64,000 nucleotides of DNA, taken from positions 24,552,001-24,616,000 of the forward strand of contig NC_135365.1 of the NCBI RefSeq assembly GCF_051622035.1, written 5' to 3'. The position numbers and the translations under genes were made by a program. Shown here piece by piece: positions 55,837 through 64,000 of the stretch (the first letter of the stretch is position 1; each line of letters begins with the position of its first letter). Under the pieces are notes generated by a model. That model saw only the letters and a program-made list of their open reading frames with translations. It was not told the DNA's origin and ran no database searches. Source of the stretch: Arctopsyche grandis (Eukaryota > Arthropoda > Insecta > Trichoptera > Hydropsychidae).

Positions 55837-58800
55837 ATGGTATTCGCTCGTCTCTTTGCCGCTCACCGTGCATTAGAAGCTATCTATCCCATCATCATCA
55901 TGAGTCGAATTATAGGCTTCGCCCCTTTCGAGTACATCATTAAACGGGGCAATTCCAAAGCCAAATTTCACTTTCCATCACTGTTGTGGTCTATCTTCAT
56001 CTATTCAGTCTTCACTACGAGCACTGTGATAGTGTTCAAAAGCGGAGAGTCGATAACGAAGATCATGCAATATTCGCACTTCTTCCGTGTCGGCGATAAT
56101 ATGCGACTGTTGATCGGATTTTGTGTGGTAACACTTCTCATATTTCCGACTATGACCAAAAAAGACAAATACTCGCAGATCATAGAGCTGCTTGAAGATG
56201 TTGAAGATCTATTTAAATCGATCAAAATTACTAGGTCCTATCATAAAGTGAAAAAGTTATACACAATCAGCTTGCTGATTCATATCGCAACACACTTTGT
56301 ATACATACTTTTTAGCATTTTCGTGATCCAATCTACCGACAACTATCCATCTTGGCATCTTTTGCTGTGTACATATTTTCCTGGTTTCGTTTCTGTGTTC
56401 ACTTACGCCGCTCTGAACTCATTGAACATACTGATATGTGACGACTTGAAAACTTTGAACCTCGAGCTGAAAAGTATGAATGGCAGAATGATGTCTACTG
56501 GGACAGTATTAACGGGAAATTCCCTTAAGAGAAGCTTTTACCACTTCAAAACTGTAAAGGTTATTGACCACAAGCAATTGGAAAAGATTGGAGTACTGTG
56601 GAAAGCCTATGATAAAATTTGCGACACGTGTGACTGTATAAATGAAGCTTTTTCAGTGAGAATTCTAATAATTCTTGCCGGTTCTTTCATTTCGTTCGTG
56701 TTCAACGAGTTCCAATTGCTCACCACCATAACTGAAAAAGGATTGATAGCAAACTATTATCCCGTTATCACCTTTTCTCTGCACCAAGTTCTGCTTTATA
56801 TAATAATGACAACTCTAATGATTGCAATGTGCGATAAATGTAAAACAATGGTATGGGTAAATTTTTAGTATATTAATATATATGTGTTTGATCATTAGAT
56901 ATTATCAAATAGCAAACATAGAATTTAGTTTTATTATTCATAATTGAAAAACATGAGAAGTGATCAAAAAAGAAAGATGATTAAAACAGTCTATCTGACA
57001 TATTGAGTAGACAAATGAGATAGATCAATGGAATAAAACCATCAAATGCAAATCAGTGATATGCTGAATAGTCCAGATAAGTGTTTTATAATTATAGTTG
57101 TTGGCCACTTAAAAAATAATAATTTTAAAGTAAAAAAGAAAAATTAGGCCCGCATGCAAATATTAGCAAAAGGCCACCCACTTTAGTAGTTTTTTTTTTT
57201 ATTAAAAATTAATTGATAATTAACTCACATAATTTAAATGTTCTTTTTCCTCCCCTTCCAAAGTCATAAATTCTGCAATTACATCTTTTTTCAAAGACAT
57301 TTGAGAAGCTTCTTGATGTTCAATTGATAATAATGCTAATTCACTGAGTTATTGAATTTCTTTTATAGCTTTTATTAATTTTTACGGTAAACGGACTACT
57401 AGTCATATGTAAACCATTCACAGGACAACCGGTCGCTCTAGATCGGTCACACGTGATCACCCGTCACACTAAAACTGGTAACGAGAAAACTGATCACACC
57501 CGAAAATTGGTCACGAAAAAACTGGTCACACTCGAAAATTTCGACCAATTTTTAATTTTCGGGTGTGACCAGTTTTCTTGTGACCAATTTTAGGGTGTGA
57601 CCAGTTTTAGTGTGACGGGTGATCACGTGTGACCGATCTAGAGCGACCAGTTGTCCTGTGACCGGTTCACATTTGACTAGTAGTCACCGAACCAATTTTT
57701 ACATACTAAAAGTTCGTTCATCACAAGCGACAGTAACCGACAAAGTGAAATATTATACAAAGAAAGGAAGTGTACACTTCAACGAAGTCACTTTTCATAG
57801 AATTATATTTTGAAATTTACAAATCCAAAAACCGTTTAATAGACATTGTTGCATTAAGATCACTTCTTAACAAAGTTATAACTTGCTTAGTGATCACCAA
57901 TTTAGTAGTCGGTGGTCACCAATTATATGACGGGTGAAAGGTTTCGACCGTTTCCCGGCCTATGGAAATTCAGTTGAGTTTGAAAGAGGATCGTTTATTT
58001 TCGTTCAATTGTTACAATAGTTATTGTATGTACGAAGAGGTTTCTTCGGAGATGTGATCTGGTTGAACTCCAGAGATTCACTCTGGTGTTGTGGGCTGCT
58101 GCGTTGCTTTATATACGTTTTGGGTTGGAGCGTGTCGCGTGCAAATGCTTTGTCTTCGTTTCCAGAACATGTGTGACCTATATTCGATGCGCGTGCATTC
58201 GGTGCGTGCGTTGACCTATTTACGAGGCGCGTGCAGTATAGCTGGGGTCGGGGTCGTTCGTTTGCCACGACACGTGTGTCTTTTTACGACACGTGTGTTC
58301 GGTATCCTGAGGACATCACTGTGAGGTATCGTTTGTTTTACGATCGAACGATGAACTCTTTTTTCTGGAATGGTCAAAGGCTCGTTGCCCTTGAGTTATT
58401 TGGTTTTAGACTGGATCGATGATGAGATCGCTGGTTTTGATGTATTAGTACAAGTTGTACTATATTCCTACACTTGACTTCCTAGACTTTTATTTTAAAA
58501 TGTCTTGTATTTTTATTTAAAAATCTAAATCTAAAAGGCCTGCACCACCGCATGCCCTTGCGGCATAGTAGTTACGCGCCTGCACATCACTGAAAACCTT
58601 TTGTGCCCTCAATTTTATTCTTACTAATTTATATGATATATTTTTCGGTGTTAATTCGTTTTAGTTAATGTGGCCAACGATTATTCACTAGTCAATAACT
58701 ATAGCGTTTCCCCCATCGTACATGTATTTGGCAAAAGAAAAATAGTCAGTTCCGGCATCTAACATTCTTCTCTTCTTCTAATGCCGAATCCGTATTCGGA

Positions 58801-61800
58801 CGTAGGCGACTACCATGGGCAGACATCGTTTATGGCCCGTGCGAATTCCTCCCTATCATGGAGAAGCCGAAATAACTTTTCGAGTCCGAGTCCCATCCAT
58901 GACCTGGTGTTCCGGAGCCAAGAGTGCTTCTTTCTCCCAAGCAACCATTTGCCTTCTATTTTCGTTCCTTAAATGCTCCTTCCATGAGATCTTTAGCATC
59001 CTCCGGTAACACCACATTTCAAAGGACTCTATCCTGTTCAGACATGCCACTAACAGCGTCCACAGTATAGCAACACCGACCAAACATAGGAGCGCAGGAT
59101 TTTTAAGCGCAATTTCATAGACAACTTTCAACAACTCAAAACATTTTTCGTGCTGCCGAAGGCATTTCTTGCTATTTTGATCCTTCTTACTAACTACATT
59201 TCGTAAATGACGTCCGTATTGACATAACGATTCCAAATATCTATACGAAATTTATAAATCTTGCTACTTGCAGTCTGCAAGCTGCATCTGCCTTTGTCCA
59301 TTTGCGAGTTACAGATTACAGTTACAGAGTGAAGTAATAAGAATAGAGGGGCCCTTACGAATAAATAATTGTTGTCAATTTTACGCGGTACGTCTCTATA
59401 AATACGCTACATCGCACGGAATACAATCGGATCAATTTACTTATAAAAATGTATCCCATGTTGTTTATTGTGTGTTTTTTAATGTATTGTGCAATTTTTA
59501 CCGATGCTTGCCCATCTTGCGAGTAATATAAACAAACAGAGAAGTTTTTATCGGACATACGTCGAGCACCAAGCGTCAAATATGACTGATGCTAAAATTA
59601 TTTAGATCTGTCCATGGACAGAATGTCACTTGACAACAAAAGAACACCTAAAGCCACTTCTATTAATATTACATTTCTCTGGTTAAAGGTGCTTAAATGG
59701 TATCCCAGAGAATGTCATAAAATAAAGCAATGAAATATGTGGGATGATGAATATTTTGAATTACGATTATGCATAGTTATGTACTAAACTAGCCACATTT
59801 CAGTGGCAAATATACGCAAGGATGTTGTTTTTATTGTCATAATTATAGATAATTGTATCATTTTAGGCAAAATTCACTTCTACTGTTGTCAATGAAATGA
59901 TGGTATATGAAACGGATGATATGATAACGCGAAAGGTATAATACACATGCTACATTTAAATACACTACATCATGGCCCGGGCATCGGGGGGGGGGGGGGG
60001 GGGACAGCCATGGCTCTAGCCCGGGGGTCCGGATCGCGAGGAGGCCCAAAATATATGTTATCAATTATCAGGCAATCCTCAATATTATTACTTCTTAATT
60101 TGTATTGTGAAAAATACTAATGAAATGATTTTTAATTTCAATTTTGTAACTTTTTGGGGAGGGGGGGGGGCTTAAGCATGATAGCCCGGGGGCCTGGCAT
60201 TTTATTAAGTATTATCACGAACAATTAATCTTTTAGTAGTACTTACATACATGCATACATATGTATTTTTGTATCACACCTAAGCTATCATAACAATTCT
60301 AGTTACATCGATTTTCGACTCATTTACTCCATCGATGTCCTAGTTATAGCGGAGTTGGATTATTTCCAATTGATAATTCTCTTCTATTTACTGTATGTAT
60401 ATTGTATAAGTATATAAATTAAATCCAATCTAATCAAGATTCAAAATGGATAATTTTCTTTTTATTTTTTTATATACATATATAGGTATATTTATATGTA
60501 TATATAAATTTGCGAGACATTTATGGACAAAGGTCAATGGGCAAATAGTATGGGAGGAAAACCCACGGCGGACAGAAATGAATTTGTGAGGATATATAGA
60601 TAAATATCGAATATTGAAAAAAAAAACTTATTCATATTTCACATTATGTATTCGGCGTGATCAATGTCTACTGTGATTTCATCTAAAAATACTGCAGGGG
60701 CTTCGATTTGTTGTTGGTGCCTAGCCCAAGATTAAAAAAACGTACAGAACAAGTCAAAGAAACGCACAGATTACAACGAAAGACAACGAAGGACTGCGAT
60801 GACACGAATGAAACAATGCGCCAGCGCAACGAGCGAGACGCGACCGTATACCTGCTTGTGAGAGAGAGGGAGCGAACGTATACCTGCCGATTTGATCACG
60901 CGGGACGTACATCAACTCGCCAAAACCCTTTACTTACTAAAGTTTTGTAAGCGTCGAAGGGTAGCTAGCTACCCGTGGAGAAGAAACCAAAACAAACCCG
61001 GAAGAAAAAAAAACTGAGTATGGCTGCTTTAGTAGCTATTTAACAGAACGACAACTTATATTTAATAGTAGTATTCGATTTTTTGAATAAATATATTTTT
61101 GGTTCAAACTTTGTTCTCCCATGGATTCTAAATAAAATAACCATATGTATATAATGTTAAGTGAATTTTTACTCTTTCATTTTATATCATTTTCATTCAT
61201 GTCCGTGACCGGGTCGGATTGCGCCCAATGACCTTTGCAGCATTTTTAAACGAATCAGTGAAATTCGAAATGCTGAAAACTCGAAAATGGGGGAAAATGG
61301 GTAAAGGTTGTCAATTTTTTGGGACCGTTTCAATAAAAATCAGATAAATTGACAAACTCTGATAGGAAACGATCGACCTGGAGTCACAAACCAAAGTCTG
61401 GCCAGCAGCAACCAGTGGGACTTGAACCCATGACCACTATATAAAACTATAATTGAAAGCGTATATGCTAACCGGTTAATAATATAATTAACGTTAATAA
61501 TAATAATAATAAGTATAATAATATAACGTTAATAATAATAAATTAATTATATAATATCATTAGCCAGAAATTTATAAAATATTGTTGCGTGGACGTGAAG
61601 AGGGGGCTTCCAGAATCGGAGAGAAAGACGCAGATGTAGAAGGTGTTTATTCGTGTCCTCTCGTCGGCGCTCCAGATCGGAATGGTTTCCAGGCTGAGAA
61701 TGCCCCATATTTATACCCGTTGGGCACAACACACATACATACAAACACATGTAAGCTATTGGTCGATGAGTGGGGCGATCCCATTGGCCGTTGCATACGG

Positions 61801-62198
61801 CTCAATCATTCAGCGAGGACATTTTGGCGCGAACGAGAGATCAGGTGATTAGCGCTCGTAAGCCATCGGTCCACGAGCGCCACCAATATAAAAACTCTAA
61901 TTTGCTTTACATTGTTAATTATAAAGTTTACCTATATTTTATGAAATTTTGCCCATGTGGAAATCGGGATCTCCCAAAATTGCAAAATAATAAGTAATCC
62001 ATAATAATATTTGAATAAGTCCATTTTGAATCTTGAAACTGACGCGTTGAACTATTTAGAGAGTACTATAATTAAGTTAATTTTATCATTTTAAAGATTG
62101 CAGGTGCATCGACTACTTACATAGTTATTTTAATTCAATTTTCAACATCTGTTGCTGAGACTGCAAATCCACATAACGAAACCAGTTATATAACATGA
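55837..62198 (+). CDS. Gustatory receptor (7tm_7 family), complete
   Basis: This is an insect gustatory receptor, a seven-helix ligand-gated channel subunit of chemosensory neurons. Exons are 55837-56850, 59867-59935, 60303-60392 and 62097-62198, all phase 0 with GT-AG sites, giving 424 residues. Exon 1 carries the N-terminus and most membrane helices (SRIIGFAPFEYIIKRGNSK; later LIIVLAGS-like hydrophobic runs). Exon 2 encodes AKFTSTVVNEMMVYETDD. Exon 3 encodes LHRFSTHLLHRCPSYSGVGL. Exon 4 encodes IAGASTTYIVILIQF, which holds the family signature TYxxxxxQF before the final tail. I start at 55837 because this aligns with the start of the next receptor; an in-frame ATG at 55780 would add 19 residues. 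The ligand cannot be told. Introns 1 and 3 hold several repeats. It is tandem with the receptor at 62521. Confidence 0.9.
57385..57700. mobile_element. Long palindromic MITE in gustatory receptor intron 1
   Basis: Two arms of about 140 bp form a near-perfect inverted repeat: GACTACTAGTCA on the left faces TGACTAGTAGTC on the right, and TCTAGATCGGTCACACGTGA faces TCACGTGTGACCGATCTAGA. The inner part is built of repeated GTGACCAGTTTT / GTGACCAATTTT units on both arms. It has no open frame. The target duplication is not obvious. Confidence 0.8.
57937..58478 (+). repeat. Dispersed repeat of about 0.55 kb, copy B (gustatory receptor intron 1)
   Basis: This is the second copy of the repeat at 49570-50158 in the same orientation: TTTCGACCG, TTCCCGGCCTATGGAAA, GATCGTTTATT, TTGTTACAAT, a TTTATATACGTTT TATA-like motif, and GATGAACTCTTTTTTCTGG near the end. 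It ends around GTACAAGTTGTACTATATT. Confidence 0.65.
58775..59065 (-). mobile_element. LINE reverse-transcriptase C-terminal fragment (RTE-like), minus strand
   Basis: The minus frame reads ESFEMWCYRRMLKISWKEHL and then RRQMVAWEKEAL, with VMDGTRTRKVISAS, the pattern after the reverse transcriptase in RTE-type LINEs ('FEMWCYRRMLKISW'). It is short and truncated, within gustatory receptor intron 1. Confidence 0.7.
59986..60003. repeat. Poly-G tract (18 G)
   Basis: Eighteen G in a row, 50 bases after the second exon of the gustatory receptor. A second run of ten G lies near 60161-60170. Both are within intron 2. Confidence 0.85.
61255..61480 (-). mobile_element. tRNA-derived SINE (copy 7), minus strand, receptor intron 3
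   Basis: On the minus strand it has a box B GGGTTCAAGTCCC, then TTTGTGACTCCAGGTCGATC, GTTTCCTATCAGAGTTTG and the AAACGGTCCC region. The tail hairpin is missing. Confidence 0.75.
61583..61885. mobile_element. Solo-LTR-like element with ATAT target duplication
   Basis: It starts TGTTGCGTGGACG, ends GAGCGCCACCA, and is flanked by ATAT on both sides (61579-61582 and 61886-61889). The 303-bp body is GC-richer than its surroundings and contains a TATA-like ATATTTATACCCG. TG...CA ends and a 4-bp duplication fit a solo LTR. The insertion target is the same as that of the element at 44785. Confidence 0.55.
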
Positions 62199-62520
62199 AT
62201 ATTTTTTTATCAATTTTACTTGAATATTATGCTTTTTGAATTATAAACGATACTTTTAATGGTTCGATTAAATTATAAAAATATAAAAATTGTTTGTTAG
62301 CGTTCAATGTAATGCTTTTATTGATTTCAGCTATAATTTATTCAAATGTAAAATATGAAAATAAATTGACTTTTCTAATTACGATCGTATCATTCACACG
62401 CCAACAAATAAAAATACATCAATTATCATAATTAATGGCTTGATAAATTTGAAATCTTATTAGTCGGACACAGATATTCTTAGCTAGTCTTCACAATTCC
62501 AAAGGTTTTCTCTGCGAAAA
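62199..62520. other. Short spacer between the two gustatory receptor genes
   Basis: These 322 AT-rich bases must contain the 3' end of the first receptor transcript and the promoter of the second. No specific motif is clear. Confidence 0.5.
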
Positions 62521-64000
62521 ATGTCATTAAAAATAATTTTTGATAAGCTACTCGAAACCGAATCAATAATGAAAGCTCTTACTCCGGTCACTTTCTTTGG
62601 CAAAGTAACTGGAATGGCACCATTCCACTACACAATAAACCAAGGCAATTCAAGCATCAAAATCAGCATACCTTTCTTCATATATTCCTTATCAATGTTT
62701 ATGTTTTACACCACCTGCGTGATAATTGTTACCATTAATAATGAAACTTTGGTACCTTCTGATATGAATTTAGATACATTTAAAATCGGTGATTTTTGTC
62801 GAATTCAACTCGCTTACACATTCTCGTTATTTATTTACTTGCTGGCGTATTACAGAAAGCAAATGTACATAAAAGTATTAGAAACGTATGTGTACATTGA
62901 CTCTCTATTCAAAATTCTTAATAAAGAAATCGACTACAAAGCGGTTAAAATAAGATTTTGCATTGTTGTATTAATTTTATCTTCATTTCAAATTATTCAT
63001 ATGAGTATGCATTATTTTTTTCTAAATATTGGGTCGGAACCCTTATCGTTCGCTCTAAGAATAGCCATATACACACCTGGTATTATATCATCCATATTCC
63101 TTTCAATTTTCGTATCACTGGTTCTAGTTAGTAATAGGTTTCTCAAATTGTTAAATGAAGAGATAGCATTTGTTTTGCACATGAGAACTTTGAACAATAA
63201 TGTTTCTATCTTAACATTGGGCGACGGCGTAAGAAACCTGAATGCTGAAATAATTAACATTGTCAATAGGATATCCCTGTTCTGGGAGATTTATAATAAG
63301 ATATGTAATGCTTGCAGTTATATCGATAGTGTATTTTCTATTAAAGTATTGGGAGTTTTTCTTTCATCGTTCATTTCTTTGATTTTCAATTTGTGTCAAA
63401 TGCTCAGTCTGAGTGTGAATTTGGGCTCCGAATTGAAGAGGTCGCTGTTTTCATTTTCAATACATCAAGTGGCATTGCAAATTGCACTGGTGACAGTGCC
63501 AGTTTTAATTTGTAACAAAGTTAAAGCAGAGGTATGTACGTAGTTTTCATTTACTTATATCGTTACACTGAAATATTTAAAATTTTAATTATTTCAGGCA
63601 AGTACAACTGCCATTTTGATCAATCAAATGATGATGAACGAGTCCAACGATACTGTAGCTACAAAGGTATTCTCTTTATCCCTTTTATTTTTTAATCAGT
63701 TACTGTTGTGTGAAGAAATTTCGAGTCTTTTTATTTTTATTGTTTAACTATCATACATTTCCCTTAATTCCTTTCGCCAACTTTTTTTTCATTTTATGTA
63801 CTCATTGACCAAATGGTCAATGAGTACATAAAATGAAAAAAAAGTTGTTCATTTACCCAGTGTTCTCTAGATTCTTATGCTGCCTGATTTAATAAAAAAA
63901 ATTAAATATTCAAATATTGTAGTTGCATCAAATGTCGACGCACATGCTGCATACTACTCCAACCTTCTCAGCATCTGGATTGTTTACTGTAGATAACACT
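62521..64000 (+). CDS. Gustatory receptor (7tm_7 family), 3' end cut by the window
   Basis: This is the second gustatory receptor, tandem to the one ending at 62198. Exons are 62521-63531, 63598-63666 and 63923 to beyond 64000, with the same phase-0 boundaries and nearly the same lengths as its neighbour (first exon 1011 against 1014 bases; second 69 in both). The protein begins MSLKIIFDKLLETESIMKAL. KVTGMAPFHYTINQGNSS aligns with RIIGFAPFEYIIKRGNSK of the first. Exon 2 encodes ASTTAILINQMMMNESNDTV. Exon 3 starts LHQMSTHMLHTTPTFSASGL. The last exon with the TYxxxxxQF motif must lie past the window. The shared design shows a tandem duplication, now well diverged. Confidence 0.9.
63778..63847. 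repeat. Perfect 34-bp-arm palindrome in receptor intron 2
   Basis: The arms 63778-63811 and 63814-63847 are exact inverse complements around a 2-base AA loop; the inner part is ATGTACTCATTGACCA facing TGGTCAATGAGTACAT. No mismatch is seen over 34 pairs. Confidence 0.9.

Noticed and set aside
60708..60950. 80-codon plus-strand frame rich in Arg, Thr and Glu
   Set aside because: It lies in intron 3 of the gustatory receptor, has no domain and no conserved neighbour; it is treated as chance or old repeat.

Overview
This window is AT-rich insect nuclear DNA. The evidence is a set of clearly insect genes with GT-AG introns: the ecdysone-response factor E93 and two tandem insect gustatory receptors, together with the general eukaryotic genes alpha-COP, CFAP206 and mitochondrial GatA. 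Between and inside them lies a dense load of decayed transposons (LINEs, tRNA-derived SINEs, hAT, pogo/Tigger, Helitron-like, LTR-like, foldback elements). I cannot fix the insect order from the sequence.

Layout. 1-7272 (+): the 3' four coding exons of E93 (Eip93F/Mblk-1), with both Psq-type DNA-binding domains, a PLDLS CtBP motif and an LXXLL motif; the 5' exons lie before the window. 7273 to about 15270: very AT-rich, gene-free DNA, probably E93 3' UTR and then intergenic DNA. About 15280-33600: a repeat-rich region with no host gene I can support. It holds antisense LINE pieces, mini-Helitron-like elements, a SINE, a pogo-type element (24650-29580) with a Jockey/CR1-like LINE inside it, and a decayed BED-finger hAT element.

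33681-37885 (+): CFAP206, a ciliary axoneme gene (9 exons, 587 codons). Tail-to-tail with it on the minus strand lies an unidentified coiled-coil gene (38128-42258, 3 exons, 243 codons if the join is right). Its first intron contains a five-unit array of about 146 bp and the whole intronless mitochondrial GatA gene (40045-41547). 42660-43550 holds two small inverted-repeat elements, one a textbook hAT MITE with an exact 8-bp target duplication. 44198-53533 (+): alpha-COP (18 exons, 1234 codons), whose introns hold a SINE split by an LTR-like insert, a 1.1-kb foldback element and a dispersed repeat. 55837-62198 (+): a complete gustatory receptor (4 exons, 424 codons), followed at 62521 by a second receptor of the same exon design that runs off the window end.

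The exon models were assembled by eye from splice sites, reading phase and remembered family sequences. The E93 part, CFAP206, alpha-COP, the coiled-coil gene and the first receptor all sum to whole codons, which supports the joins. The genes do not form one pathway. The only local functional grouping is the tandem receptor pair.
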